DNA from: Tetrahymena elliotti 4EA
Lineage: Eukaryota; Ciliophora; Oligohymenophorea; Hymenostomatida; Tetrahymenidae
Reading direction: 5' to 3'
NCBI GenBank assembly: GCA_000231825.2
Contig: AFXF02001797.1
Coordinates: 124,001-188,000 of the forward strand
Length of the DNA: 64,000 nt
Part shown: one piece after another, positions 1 through 13,922 of the stretch
Numbering within the stretch: position 1 is the first letter of the stretch
How the letters are laid out: each line of letters starts with the position of its first letter
Program-made: the position numbers and the translations under genes
The notes under the pieces: model-generated
Told to the model about the DNA's origin: nothing
Database searches by the model: none
The model's input: only the letters and a program-made list of their open reading frames with translations

Positions 1-2910
1 ATATCAAAATGCAGCAAGACTATTTGGAAGTAAATTTTTCGAATTTTGTTTTTATTTGATAGGGTAAAACTCTTTGGTTAGTAATAAATAGAAGTTCTGA
101 AAAAAGATCCTGCTGTAAGATTACCCAAGGATGTTAATATATTAATGAAGGGTACAAAAGATATTGCATTTTTTAAGAATTATATTAACAATGGAGAAAA
201 AAGAGTACATATTCTTTGTTGTACTTACATGAAACATCAATAAAATAATCCAGGTGATGAAGTAATGAAGCTAGGTAACATTTATTAGCTAGGTGACTAT
301 GTAAAAATTTGTTTATTATAATTTAAAAGGGGAAATAAATGATAAATTGTTTATCCTTCTTAAAGGGAAAGCTGGATTAATGGTTTTACAGCCAAAAATT
401 ACTCAACAGTAAGAGGATGAATTTGAAAATGTGTAAACAAATTAAGATAACAAAGAAGGTGATAATAAAAAACATGATTTAACAAGAGATTCTTAAGGAA
501 ATGATGAAGGAGATTTAAGATCTAAGTAAATTACAGAAAGATAAGAGAGAACTAGAAATACCTCATAATATACAAACGAAGACATTTAAAGTTAGAAGAA
601 AGAAAGTAAAAAAAATTTGAAAAAGCATTAAAAGAAATTGTTAAAATGAACATTTATTTAATAATTAGGAAGTGCTTAAGATTCTAGAAATAGCATTTCA
701 TCTTTAGAAAATAATTTAAAGTTTAGGTCTATAGATACAAGTAAAAAATAATAGCATAATGCATAAGATGCAAACAAATTTAATAATTCGTAAGTAACCA
801 AGAATTTAATTTAAGAGACTAAAATTACATAGGAGTAAAATCTAGTTATTTTTTAAGAGCCTGTTATGGAATTAGTTCAAGTGAAACTGCTTGAAAAAGG
901 AGATATTTTTGGAGAAGTTTCTTTGGTTTAAAATAGACCATCTATATTTTCTGTTTTTTGCTTGACTGAGTGTTAATTTGCCATATTAGAAAAAAAAGAA
1001 TTTGATTTTATTTTGGGATAGCTAGAGGAGTAAAGGATATATAGAGAAATGAGGTTTTTAGGTGGTTTAGATTACTTTATGCATTGGTCAGCTAACTAGA
1101 TTAAATATCTATATGTTGCATCAAAAACTATTTCTTTCTCAAGGCATTAATTTGTTTTTAATGAAGATGAACCAACAGATTACATATACATTGTAAAGTC
1201 GGGTGTGTTTGAAGTAATGATTTTTCAAATTAATTTTATTTTTTATCTATATTTTTTAAAGAAAGTTAAAAGCCTTAATCTCGAAATGGAAAAAGATATT
1301 TGTTTTTTAGATCTTCAAGGTGCATCAGAGTAGTTGATAGAGAAAATTAATTATAAGTATAGGTTATTTTACTTGCAAAATAACAAGAGACAATTGAGGG
1401 TATATATTTTTTTTTAGTAGTTAGTGTTGCTTATTTGTAATTGTTAATAATATAGTTAAGCATTATTGAAGAAAAGGAGCTGTTTGGAGAAGAAGATATA
1501 CTCAATAAAAAAAATAAAAGAACTTTTTCTGTAGTTTGTGTATCTTAGTAAGGTGAAATAGTTATGATTAAAAAGAGAGATTTTTATCAAAAAGTTCTTG
1601 ATTCTGATCAAACAAAAAGGATGGTTAAATATAGAAATAAATAAAAAAGAATCGTTATGGAGGAAAAATCCAAATAATACAATAGTCTGATATAAGAATA
1701 TAAGTAATATTTATAAGATGATTGCTAATCGAATTTGAAATCAGTAAACTTATAAGAATATCTTTAAACAAGTAACTAAGAAATTAAATAATCTGGTTTA
1801 TCCGAATTGCTTCCTTTAAATTTAAATACTAATTTGATATAAAGATATAAGAATGGATAGGAGTCTTAATCTTTGGTATAGCAATATCTTGGTGATACAA
1901 AATACTAAAGAATAAATCTTAAAAAAAGAATTTATGCAAAGGTTAACTCAGTTACTAATATGAATGATTAGTCTAATCTTTTAATGGATTATGTAAATAA
2001 TTACTAATATGCAGAGCCTTATGGAGTAGTTTAGATTGAGTTTAATAGATAAAAACCTTAGCCTAGAAAGGTATTCTAAGACAGAATCAAAGAATTATAG
2101 GATAAATAAGATAAGTTAAGATAAATTTTAACAAAATTGTAAAAAAATGAATCATTAAACTTTTTGGAGAAAGATAAAAATAAAATTCGTTCTATTTCAA
2201 GTTCTGGTTCAGTCAACTCAAAGATTATTCATACACCTATTTCAGAAATAAGAAAATAGAACTCTTCTTTGAATTTAAGTGGTATTCAAGATACTTCCCA
2301 ACTCAATAAATCTAATAGATTTAGTTAAAATGTTAATTAGAAAAATTAGTAACAGATAAGAAGTCTTTCATAAAATGATGCTAGATCAAAGGAAAAGCCA
2401 CAAAGAAATTCAGAAGAAATAAACATTTTTAAACCATAAAGCTATAAGCAGATGAAAATAAGAAATTTTAGCAGCATAATTTAAAATAATAACCTTGAAT
2501 CTGATGAAGATATTAGTCCTAAAAAGACCTTAGCATCTGATAGAGGTTCTATCAGATCAAGTGATGTAGATAAATCATTAAGGTATACTTTATCTAATTT
2601 GAAGAGATTAGATTCAAAAGATAGTTTATCCTCACAAAATGAAGCTCCTTCTGATTTTAAATAATGTCTCTTCAATATTATTAAAATTTCAAATAATTAT
2701 GAAAAAATTACTACCCATATGAAAGGGTTTCCTATAAGAATAAAAACTTCCCATAGTTAAAGGGATTAAATATACTATAAAAAGCTTAACTCGAGTTTTA
2801 CAAACAGCTAATAAATATAAAATAATTTTAAAATAAATAAAAATAACATCCCATTAATTAAAGATTTCAATAAGATAAATTCTTGTTTAGGAATACAAAA
2901 CAACTGCTGA
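1..2910 (+). CDS. Protein with two cyclic-nucleotide-binding domains, 5' partial
   Basis: The frame is open from the left edge, so the N-terminus is probably missing; it stops at TGA 2908-2910. After removing short GT-AG introns (for example one starting near 290 and one near 1216) the product shows two cNMP-binding beta-barrels. The first begins with KLGEINDKLFILLKGKAGL, is interrupted by a Gln/Lys-rich insert of about 150 residues, and resumes with GDIFGEVSLVQNRPSIFSV. The second runs from YIYIVKSGVFE to ELFGEEDILNKKNKRTFSV. In the phosphate-binding cassette the first domain has Ser where Arg is normal, while the second keeps Arg. A low-complexity Ser/Asn/Gln tail follows. No kinase or channel segment is visible. 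It could be a regulatory protein that binds cAMP or cGMP only through domain 2. The family call is secure; the intron borders and the true start are not. Confidence 0.8.
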
Positions 2911-3590
2911 AAAAAATTTAAAATTTGAAAAAAAATTTAACTTTCCAAATCTCAATATTTAATAAAAAAACTAAAGTTTATTTTTATTGTTCTAAATTAC
3001 TAATTTAAATAACTAGCGTCTTAGCAAGCCTTAAATAAAATGAATATTATTTTACCTATTTCAATTATATTTCAAGTTTTTAAATCTTGTTAATTTTTTG
3101 AAAATTAAAGCAAAAATATTGAGAAAATGAATTATTAATCTAATTTATGTGAAAAGTATTTGTTGATTTATGATTATTTGGTTATTTGTTCGTTATAAAC
3201 TAAGGTTATTGATTGATAGCCAAATAAATTAATTATTTTTTCTTTATTTTTAATCAAAACAATTAGAAGATACATCATAATTAGGTTTTTAATTTGAGAT
3301 GTAATTGTATATTTTATTAATCTATATTAATTAACCATCAAATTAGCATTCGTTTAACTGCTACTATTTCAAAAATCAAAATAGGCTTTTAAAACTAAAA
3401 TAAATTAAAAAAGCTAAATCAAATACCATTTTGTTTCATCTTATTAACACTGGTAATAAGATTATATTAATCAGCTTGAAAGATTAATTCTTATACTCAC
3501 TTTCTATAATTGATTAAGCTTTTTTAGCCTACAATTAATAAAATTTTTAGAATTTACTTTACTTTGAAACATTTTGAAGATAATTATTTA
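2911..3590. other. Intergenic spacer
   Basis: AT-rich spacer between two genes on the plus strand. It must hold the 3' end of the cNMP-binding gene and the promoter of the WD40 gene. I see no reading frame of gene quality, RNA gene or repeat in it. Confidence 0.6.
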
Positions 3591-6500
3591 ATGAGTTAGT
3601 AGTAACTTTAGTCAAGTACTTTATAAGAAAAGTAAGAGTTTGAATCAGAAAGATAACACATATACTCTTCTCCTACTTATAGAGCAAGATCGCTTTCAAA
3701 AAATAAAGGGTTGAAAGGCATTACATAGGAAATGGGCCACGAAAAAGCAATATCAAGTGTATGTGTATTAGGGTTAAATTATTTTATTAGTATGTCTTGT
3801 GACAAGTAGATTAAGATATGGAACTACTAAAATTAGTAAGCAGTATTTTAATACTAAAATGAATATTTAAGCTGTAATAATTTATTGAAAATTGGATTTT
3901 GCTATTTTTTGTAAATTTCTGGTGATCATGGCTAACAGTTGTAGTTAGTAGAATGGAATGAAATGAAAATTATATAAACTCTTAATTTGGAAGAAAAAAT
4001 AGTTTATTTGCAGTCTTCTCCATGTTTTGCATCAGACCATCTAATCATATGTGGTGATAATAAAGGCTCTTTATATACTTTAAATGTTGATATGAATATC
4101 TCTTCATCTTCCTAAGGAAAAAATAATTAATAAGCTTTACCAATAAAGCTTATAAAAAAGATAAAAAATAAAGACAATAGCATTTAAATGCAAGGAGTAA
4201 CTTCAATATGCTTTTTGCAAGATTTGAATAAATTAGCAGTGGGAGGAGATAAAGGAAGCATTTATTTCTATAACATTTAAAAATCCAAAATATATAAACA
4301 TATTCCTAAAGCTCATATTAATGGAAGGAAGGTTTCTTTCATTTCTTAGTTTTCTAAAAATGAAAAACAATACATTGTTTCTGCAGGTTGTGATTAGTAC
4401 ATTAGATTATTTGATGAAGATAGCTTAAATGTTTTAAAATAAGTGTCTCTTAATAATCCTATTGTATGTGGAATTTAAATTGATAATTAATTTGCAGCAT
4501 TTAGTGAAGGCAGGCATGTTTTATTGTTAAATCTAAATGATTTATCTGTGTTTAGCTTGGTATTGCATAAGGCAAGAGTAAATGTAATTGATATTGACAG
4601 AGATAAACAGAACTTAGTTATAGGTGACATAAATGGAACTTTGAAAGTCTGGTAACTTAAATAAGATCTGAAATAATTTTCCAACTAAAATTCTGAATAA
4701 TCATGTTCTTTCAGATAATCAAGGTAATTAGAATATCCAACATCAGTTAGGAAATCTATAAAGGCAGAAGAAGCGATTTCAAATGGAAATTATATTTCTA
4801 AAGCAGAATTAAATAGCTTTTCAAATAGTAATAGATATGAATCAAATTCTCAAAAATTCATAAAAAATATTCTTAAATCTTCAAGTAAAAAAAATGATTC
4901 TAAATTAAACTCTAGAGAAAATAGTATGAGTAAAAGTCTTAGCAAATTAAAATTGTAATAAAGCTATGAAAAAAAGAATAATAACAACTTCTAATAATAC
5001 GATAGTCAATTTTCTGACTATAATGCAATTAGTACAGACAAAAAGACACCTCCAATTCATTAAAATCCTAGCTTAGCATCTAATTAGTCTTATGCAGCTT
5101 CAAGCAATTACTTGAGGAATAGTAATTTGCTAAGAAGTAGTTCAGGTTAAAAAATTCCTCATTTTATAATACCTCTGTAAACTTAAAACCAGAATAAATT
5201 AGAATCAAGATCTTTATTAAATTCAATGAAGTTAAAAAATAATTAACCCTCTCCCCAAAATCCTTATAAAATAATTATTAATGGAGATTTAAAAAATAAT
5301 TTTGAAAGTTTAGTCAATATGCAATCAATAGATCAGCCAGAAAATTCCAATCAAACCAACAAAGAATAAAATCTTAATTAGCCATCTCGCTTGGATGATA
5401 TTTAAAACATAGAATCATAAACTATTACTTCTCTCTAACTTAAATAGTTATTTAACTCAAATTAAGTTAATTCAGAAGATTTCAAAAACTAAAGTAACCT
5501 ACAAAATAACATGAGACAATAGGATGAATAAAATAAAAACCTTTAAAAAATTTAATCAGAATAAAATGATTAAACAGATGAACATAACAGTGAAGAAAAT
5601 TTTTACTACTAATTAATTAAGTAAAAAATCAATTAAAATTATTCAGAAATGAGTTACTTAAAACCATAAACTCCAAGTTAAACTATTAATTAGTATTAAT
5701 CAAATGCAGAAAACTTAATATTTTAAAATAACTATGTCTAAAAGTTAGACCTTAAGTAGCAATAATAGTAAATTAATAATGCATAATTTTAGGTTCAAAA
5801 TATAATTTAATAGTAAAACATATGTGAACCTTATGATATTTAAGATTAAGAATTAAGAGAGAAGTTAGAAGTTGAAGAAAGAGATTTGAGAACATAAATT
5901 AAATAGCAACAAGAAGAATTTAGAAATTCTATTTTGAAAGCATAGAGTTAAAGAAGTTTATCATCGAGTATGCATGAAAAGAGTTATAATTTATCAGAAA
6001 ATGCAGATATTTCAGCTCTGCCAGTAACATATTCTGTTGCTAGCCATAATATCTCTACAAATAATATAGGTGAAAATAACTAATAAGAAGAAGAATCTCC
6101 TAATTTAGAGAATTTATAAGTAGTGCAACAATAAAATTTTGACACTACTGAAGAAAATGTTATAACTTAAGAGTAATTTAAAGAGGTGCTTAACTAAATA
6201 GATAGAGAATAAGAATTAAACAATCTTAATCAAGATCTCTAAAAATAGGAATAAGATTAATACATGTAAAATAATTAAATAAATTTCTAAAATTTAAGTA
6301 TTCCACAGGTATTTAGAGCAAATAATTTTTAGGCTAATAATAGTAAATCCGATTAAGGCTATAATGAGTTTAATAAAAGAATTCTATTATTAGAAGAATA
6401 GTAAATGTATAGTCATAAGTACATTAATGAAATTAGGGAAATATCTACTTAGAATTTTGATGAAAATCTATAAATTAAAAATGAGTTGAATGAAATAAAA

Positions 6501-8357
6501 CAAAAACTTTTCAGTTTAAGTTAATAAAAACCCTTAAAAAACTCCTCTTTCTTATCTTCAAAGAAACATTCTCAGAGAGATTTTAAGGTCAATAAATAAT
6601 CTTAGGTCTCAAATTAATATCTTTCTCCTTGTAGAATGAATGGACGACTCGTAAATAGCTTTTAGGAATCTGAAAAGTAAATTAGCTAGAATGACATAAA
6701 TAACTTCCAAGAAAATACTATTGGCTATGAAGAAAATCAAATGAAAAAAAGCTTAAGGTAATAAATCGATGAAACAATTTTGAGTTATAAGTAGTAATAA
6801 CAATAATAGAGTATGAAAAATTCATAAAAACTAATGACATAAAAGTTTTAATCTCCTTGCAAACTACAATCAATTGATATCGAATCTCCTTCTAAGAACT
6901 ATATTTAAATAAATAAAACCTATATATCGCCTCTAAAAATAAACTGGAGTTTCATCAATAATGATCCATAACTTATTGAGTAAATTAAGGTCTCTCAATA
7001 AAATAATAAAATGAGATCTCTGAGCACTGATTTTTTAGGTCTAAGAAAAATAAAAGAAAATATTTAAACAAATTAAGAATAAAATCAGCAACAAAAAAAA
7101 TTAAACTTTGATTACACCTAAAAGTTAAGATAAAAATCTTTAAACAGCTCAAATGTTGTACATTAGGAAATGCAATAACATAGATAGATTGAAATACCTC
7201 AAAATACTGATTAAACAAATGCTTCTATCTTTGATGCCTCTAATCATTCTAATTAAGTGAAGGAAGAAGATTTTTAAAAACATTTCTAAAATATTAGTGC
7301 TATTGAAGAAAAATAATAAAGACACAATATGTTTTTTAATTCAACAAACTCATAGACTTCAAACAACTAATTACAAAATTAAGAACAATAATTCAATTAA
7401 AAGTAGCATGTATCAACAAATATTTAAATTATGACCAATAATAATAAAATCCAGCAAATAAATTAGCAATCGATAAAATAAGAATAAGGCTCAAATGATA
7501 TTAAAAGAAATAATGTTAAATAGTTGTAAAATATAACTAAAGGAACTCAACCAGTTATTTAAGAAAAAAAGATGATTTAAAACAGTTAGCATAATCATTA
7601 AAATTAAAATATAAATAATATTTGTATTGAGAAAGAAAAAAACATGAATCCTTAAATTAAATTCAATCAACCTCCATAGAATTTTAACTTTTAAAGCTAA
7701 AATAATATGTAAGATCCCTATTTAATCTCAGCTTATGGAATAAAGAGTAAAAAATAATAAATTTAAAACAACATAATAAAAATAAATGAAGAGAAAGATG
7801 AAAATAATGACACATTATAAAATATATCTTTATCTCTCAACTAGCCCTTGAGTAGCTTTTTGACTAATGTTTAAACCAATTAAACAAAATAAAATTTTTC
7901 TTCATCTTAGTAAATGAGTGAATAGCCATAATATTTAATGTCTTAGATGATTTAAAAGGAGTTTAAAAATAACTTACCTAATGAAGATGATTAATAAAAA
8001 TTAAATTAAGTAATTAATGATTAAAAAAATCTTTCTATGGCTGAGTAAGAGCAGGGATAAGAAATTTATGATTTACAAAAAGAAAAAGATTTTATAATCA
8101 TTCAAAATTCTTAAAACCTTTCTTAGAAGGTACAAAAAGAATTTGAAGAATGCGTTCAAGGAATAAAGGAAACACTAGCTTAGAATAAGAATGACCTTGA
8201 GATTTTAAAATAAGAAATGAAAAACATGGATAACAGAAGAAAGAAAAGTTTAGGCAAAATTCCAGATCATTACAGCTCAGCCTTAAATTTTATTTAAGAA
8301 TAAAATTAAATTGAATGGGAGAACTCACAAAGAAGCTACAGTGCTAGAAAAAAATGA
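3591..8357 (+). CDS. WD40-repeat protein with giant Gln/Asn-rich tail
   Basis: A single uninterrupted frame of 1,588 residues when TAA and TAG are read as Gln; it starts at ATG 3591 and stops at TGA 8355. Residues about 45-360 form a WD40-type propeller: repeats end in motifs such as CDKQIKIWNYQ, GGDKGSIYFYNIQ, CDQYIRLFDEDS and GDINGTLKVWQLK, and the blades open with H-x-x-x-I/V segments such as GHEKAISSVCV. The remaining 1,200 or so residues are low complexity, rich in Gln, Asn, Ser, Lys and Glu, with short coiled-coil-like stretches near the end. WD40 propellers are protein-binding scaffolds; the tail gives no functional clue. Nothing identifies a specific orthologue. The lack of introns over 4.8 kb is notable beside its intron-rich neighbour. 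Confidence is high for the gene and the propeller, low for any role. Confidence 0.88.
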
Positions 8358-8669
8358 TTTTATGAATATAAACAAACAATGTAGATATTTTTATATAATT
8401 AATTAAAAAATGTATTCTAATTATTTCATTTAATTTTTTATTTTTTTTGCTGACACTGTAAATTTAATCTTATTTGATACTAAGATTAGCTTAGCTATTG
8501 TTTGTAGAATCTTTTGCTTAGTATTTTAATTTAAAATTTCGCGCAATATCATACAAAATAAACAACATCACAAATTCAGATTGAAATTTTAAATTTTAAA
8601 AAATTTTGAAAATAAAATTCTGCTAAAAAGATATTAATTATTATTAAACAATCAATAACAATCAATTAA
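8358..8669. other. Intergenic spacer, topoisomerase II promoter region
   Basis: AT-rich spacer upstream of the topoisomerase II start codon. Its only GC-rich feature is the octamer at 8537-8544, listed separately. Confidence 0.6.
8537..8544 (+). promoter_or_regulatory. E2F-type octamer TTTCGCGC upstream of topoisomerase II
   Basis: The octamer TTTCGCGC matches the eukaryotic E2F/DP consensus TTTSGCGC exactly. It lies 126 bp before the topoisomerase II ATG in sequence that is otherwise nearly all A and T. E2F/DP factors drive S-phase genes, and topoisomerase II is a cell-cycle-regulated gene in many eukaryotes. Function here is inferred; no binding data can be read from sequence. Confidence 0.45.
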
Positions 8670-11600
8670 ATGAGCAAGCAGGAGAAATCAGTTGAGGAGA
8701 GATATCAAAAGAAATCTTAAATTGAGCATATTCTTCTTCGTCCAGATTCTTATGTTGGGTCCATAGAGAATGAGTAAAAGGTAACTAACTCGAAAAATTA
8801 TTTTAGTCCAAATCATTATCAAATTAAGCAAAAAAAAACTAAATATAAAAAAGTAATTGTGGATCCTCAACAAGGAAGGAACAGCATTGGAAGAAAAAGA
8901 AATCGATTTTGTGCCAGCGTTTTATAAAATATTTGATGAAATTATTGTTAATGCAGCAGATAACTTCTAAAGAAATCAAGATGGGTAAGCTATGGATACA
9001 ATTAAAGTTTTTATTGATTAACAGAATCAAATGATTTCAGTATGGAATAATGGATAAGGAATACCCATTTAAATTCATTAAGTGCATAAGATATATATTC
9101 CTGAAATGATTTTTGGTCATTTGTTAACAAGCTCTAATTATGATGATAAAGAGGAGAAAGTTGTAGGTGGTCGTAATGGTTTTGGTGCAAAACTAACCAA
9201 TATTTTTTCAAAAAAATTTATTGTAGAGTGTAATGATGATAAGCGTAAAAAGTAAAAAATAAACTATTATCTTTCAATTTCTTAAGGTATTTTGTTTCAA
9301 ATTTAGATACTATAAATAAGAATGGCGTAAAAATATGTCTGAAAGAACTGAACCCCTAATCACAGATAGTAAAAAGGGAGGCTCATTTACTTGCATAACT
9401 TTTTATCCTGACCTTTCTAAATTTAAGATGGATAGCATTTCAGATGATATGGCAAATTTATTAAGAAAAAGAGTCTTCGATATGGCTGGTATTTTTAATA
9501 ATAAGGTGAAAGTCTACTTAAATAATGAACAAATAAAAATAAAATCATTCAGTTAATATGTGAATATGTTTATACCTGATATTGAAGGTATCTTATTTCT
9601 TTCTATCTATCTTTCTATATTATTCTTTACTAAAATAATTAATGATATTGCTATGATGATAAAATTTAAATGATAATAAAATGCATACACATTAAAGCTT
9701 TATTATTTGGTTAAAACAACCAAAATTATTGCTTGTGTGCTATTTTATTGAGTGATGGCTTACACTTGATTTTGAGCAAAATCATTTTTTTGTTTTTCTT
9801 TTTTCAAATTTATCATTGTTTATTTTCGATTTATAAAATTATTTAATTTTTTAGAGCAATATAAATGTTATGATAACACCATGACTACAGACAGATGGGA
9901 AATCTTAGTGACCTTTTCAGATGGTTAATTTAAGTAAGTATCTTTTGTGAACGCTATTTGTACTTCTAGAGGAGGAAAGCATGTTGACTTTGTGATTGAT
10001 AAGATTGTGGAGAGAATGTAAGAATAAATATTAAAAAAGAACAAAGATCTTGATATCAAGCCTCACTAAATTAAACAAAATTTGTTTATTTTTATGAATT
10101 GCTTAATTGTAAACCCTTCATTTGATTCCTAGACTAAAGACACATTGACTACAAAGGCATCTGCATTTGGCTCCAAACCTGAGTTATCTGAAAAATTTAT
10201 TAAAAAAATTTTGAGTACTGGTATTATAGAATAAATTGTCTCTCAAGCATAAGCACGCTAGAATGCAAAATTAGCTAAAACTTTAAAGGGAGGGAAAAAA
10301 GGAAGAATAACTGGTATTCCTAAGCTTGATGATGCTAATGATGCAGGTAATAAATTATAATCTTAATGTTTTAACATACTTTCCAACTAACAATAATTCT
10401 AACTAAACTTCTAAAAAAATTAAATAAATTACTAACATTAATCTCTTTAAAATAAAGGAACAGCAAGAAGTGAAAACTGTACTTTAATTTTAACAGAAGG
10501 AGATTCAGCCAAAGCTCTAGCTATGGCTGGCATAGAAGTGGTAGGCAGAGATAACTATGGTGTGTTCCCACTGAAGGGTAAATTGCTTAATGTAAGAGAA
10601 GCAAATAAAAAAACAATAATGGAGAATCAAGAAATATAAAATATATGTAAAATTGTTGGCTTAGATCCTTTACAAAGCTATGAAAATGTATGTATTTTTT
10701 TATTTAAAAATAAATTTTATTTATTTAAATGTAATTTTTTAAAAAGACAAAACAATTAAGGTATGGCTCTGTGATGATTATGGCAGATCAAGATAGTGAT
10801 GGTTCACATATCAAAGGTTTGGTGATCAATTTTATTCACCACTTTTGGCCATCTTTATTTAAAATGAAAGGCTTCTTAAAAGAATTTATTACCCCTATTC
10901 TCAAAGTTACTAAGGGAGAAGAAGTCCATTCTTTTTTTACAATTTAGGATTTTAAAAATTTTGCAGCACAAAAAGGAGACCGCCTTAAACAGTACAAAGT
11001 GAAGTACTACAAAGGTCTTGGTACTTCCACTGACAAGGAAGCCAAAGAATATTTCTCAAATTTTTAAAAGCATTAAATATAATTTTAATACTTAGATAAC
11101 AACGATTTGGAAGCTATTGAATTAGGCTTTTCTAAAAAAAAGATTGATGAACGTAAAGAATGGTTGGCTAATTATAATCCCAATTCTTTTGTAGACTACA
11201 ACATAAAATAACTTAGATATAAAGATTTTATAGATAGAGAACTTATTCATTTCTCTAATGCTGACAATTTAAGATCCATTCCATCTATCTGTGATGGCTT
11301 AAAGCCTGGATAAAGAAAAATTTTATTTTCTTGTTTTAAAAGAAACTTAAAATAAGAAATAAAAGTAAACTAAGTGCATTAATTATTTTTACTTACATTT
11401 TTTTATTTAATTGTTAGGTTGCTCAATTGATTGGTTATGTAGCAGAACACTCTGCATATCACCATGGTGAACAATCCCTTGCATCTACTATCATCGGAAT
11501 GGCTTAAAATTTCGTTGGCTCTAACAATATAAACTTAATGATGCCTATAGGTTAGTTTGGTACTCGTAATTAAGGTGGTAAAGAGCATGCCTCTGCAAGA

Positions 11601-13922
11601 TATATTTTTACAAATCTTAGTCGAATTACTAGAGTACTTTTTCCTGAACATGATGATCACGTACTCAAATATTTAGAAGATGATAATCAGGTAGTAGAAC
11701 CTGAATGGTAAATATTAAATTTTTTGTAATAATTAATAATTTCAATTAAAATATAAAAGGTACATGCCAATCATCCCTATGTGCTTAGTTAACGGAAGTA
11801 GTGGTATTGGTACTGGCTGGTCAACTGATATCCCAAATTATAACCATAGAGAAATAGTTTAATAAATCAGAAACAAGTTAGAAGGAAAACCCTTTACAGA
11901 ATTACATCCTTGGTTCAAAGGATTTTAAGGCTAAATAGAGGTAAATCCTAAAGGTGGCTATATTGTTAAAGGATAATATGAAGTAGATGAATTAGAAGAA
12001 ACTATAAAAATAACTGAATTACCTGTTGGTAAATGGACTAAAGACTATAAGGTACATTTAATTATTTTTTTTATGTATTGCATATTCATAATTAATTTAT
12101 TTTTCAAAGAATTACCTTGAAGAATTGCTCTCACCACCTAAAGGAGAACCAGAGATTGAAGATATTCGTGAATATCATACAAACAATAGGGTTCACTTTG
12201 AAGTCTAAGCAATACCAGGTAGAATTAGTAAATGGGGTGATGTTGATAAAAAGCTTAAACTTAGCACAACAATGCAAATTTCAAATATTGTTATGTTTAA
12301 CGATAAATATAAATTAAAGAGATATCTAAGCACTGTTGAAATTATGGAAGAATTTTATGCTTTACGTCTCTCATGCTACTAAAAAAGAAAAGATTACTTA
12401 GTCAGCAAAATACAAAGAGATCTGGATATTTTATAAAATAAGATGAAATTCATAACACTAGTAGTCAATGGCACCTTAGAAGTCAGAAATGCAAAAAAGA
12501 AAGGAGTTCTAAATAAGCTGAAAGAATTAGGTTTGACTCCGATGTCAAAGATAACAAAAATTAATTCTACTAAAGTTTAAGTATTTACTCAGCTTCTAAT
12601 TTATATTTATTAAGGATATTTAAGATCATAAATCTTGATATTTATTTATTTAAATACTTTATTTATTCAATTTGGAAATTTTAAAATTGATTAATAAAAA
12701 AAGGCTTTTGAAGAAAAAAAGAAAGAGAACTTAGCAGAAAAAGATGAAGAAAATGACGAAGAAGTTGAAAAGGATGAAGATGAAGAAGAGGAAGAAGTAT
12801 AAGAAGGAGAAATTCCATTATCAGAATACAATTATCTTCTCACTATGTCCATCTTTTCTTTAACTGAAGAAAAGGTACTTATCTATATTTAATTTTACAA
12901 GGGATTTAAAGAAAAATATTATATTTTTTAGGTTTTATAATTGAAAAAACAAGTAGATGAAAAGGAAGTTGAACTAATAGCTTTATAGAAGAAAAAAATT
13001 AATGATATGTGGATTGAGGACTTAGATAAATTCATAGAAGTAAACATTTTATCAAAAATTTATCTTTTTATTTAATATTTTTAAAAATTAGGTTATTGAC
13101 TAAGTAGAAGAAAAGGAAGAAAAAGAAAGACTTACAGGAAAAGGATATACTTAGAATGGTAAAGCACGTGGTAAAAAGAAAATTAATAATAATAACAAAG
13201 ATAAAGAGTAAAAAAAGTAATCAAATAATTCTTCTGATGATGAAAGTGTAAAGAAAACAGCTGTAAAAAATAAAAATACGTAAAGCTCAGATGACGAAAA
13301 ATAAAAACCAAAGTAGTAGAACAAGGATAAATAAAAAAAAATAGATGAAAGCTTTGCTGTGAAGAAGAAAATAGAACCAGAGTAATAAAAACCAGAAGAG
13401 AAAACACAAAAGAAAGAACCTATGAAATAACTATCCTTAATTGAAAGAATTTCTTAAAAATTTAGCAGCCAAACAGAATAATAAGTATAGCCTGAGATAT
13501 TAAGTGTTGGAAAACGAAAGAAAGATTCACCTATGACTTCAAACTCAGTTTATTCTATGGATATGCCATAACAAAACCTAAAAGTATATTTAATTAGTTT
13601 ATTATTTCTTTTTAACTTTTATAAATAATTATAGCGAAAGAAGTATAATAAATTGAAAGAAGATGATGATGATTTTGATCTCGATTTAGACTTCTTAGAA
13701 CCAAGCTAGATAATTATGAACACTAATTAAGATCCTCATAAAAGGACATTAAGATCTAATGGAAAAAAACCAAGAAATATATACAAATTTGACTCAGACT
13801 CTGATAAAGCTGATTCAAATTAATAAAATAATAATTCAGATGATGAAGAAGAAGAAGAAGAGGAATTTTTTATTCCTACTAAAAGTAATAAAAAAATAAT
13901 GCTTGATGAAGATGATGATTGA
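8670..13922 (+). CDS. TOP2: DNA topoisomerase II
   Basis: Type IIA topoisomerase that passes one DNA duplex through a double-strand break in an ATP-dependent cycle; it acts in the nucleus in replication and chromosome segregation. The start ATG 8670 gives a typical N-terminus leading into EHILLRPDSYVGSIE. The GHKL ATPase motifs are present: NAADN, WNNGQGIPI and GGRNGFGAKLTNIFS. They are followed by the transducer with the QTK loop (FDSQTKDTLTTKASAFGSK). The TOPRIM domain has EGDSA and DQDSDGSHIKG. The winged-helix domain carries the catalytic Tyr in ASARYIFTNL, preceded by Arg. The C-terminus is a variable Lys/Asp/Glu/Ser-rich tail ending at TGA 13920. About a dozen GT-AG introns split the gene; examples that restore the frame are 8781-8853, 9252-9306, 9588-9854 and 10347-10457. 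The spliced product is about 1,400 residues, normal for the family. An E2F-type octamer precedes it. Confidence 0.97.
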
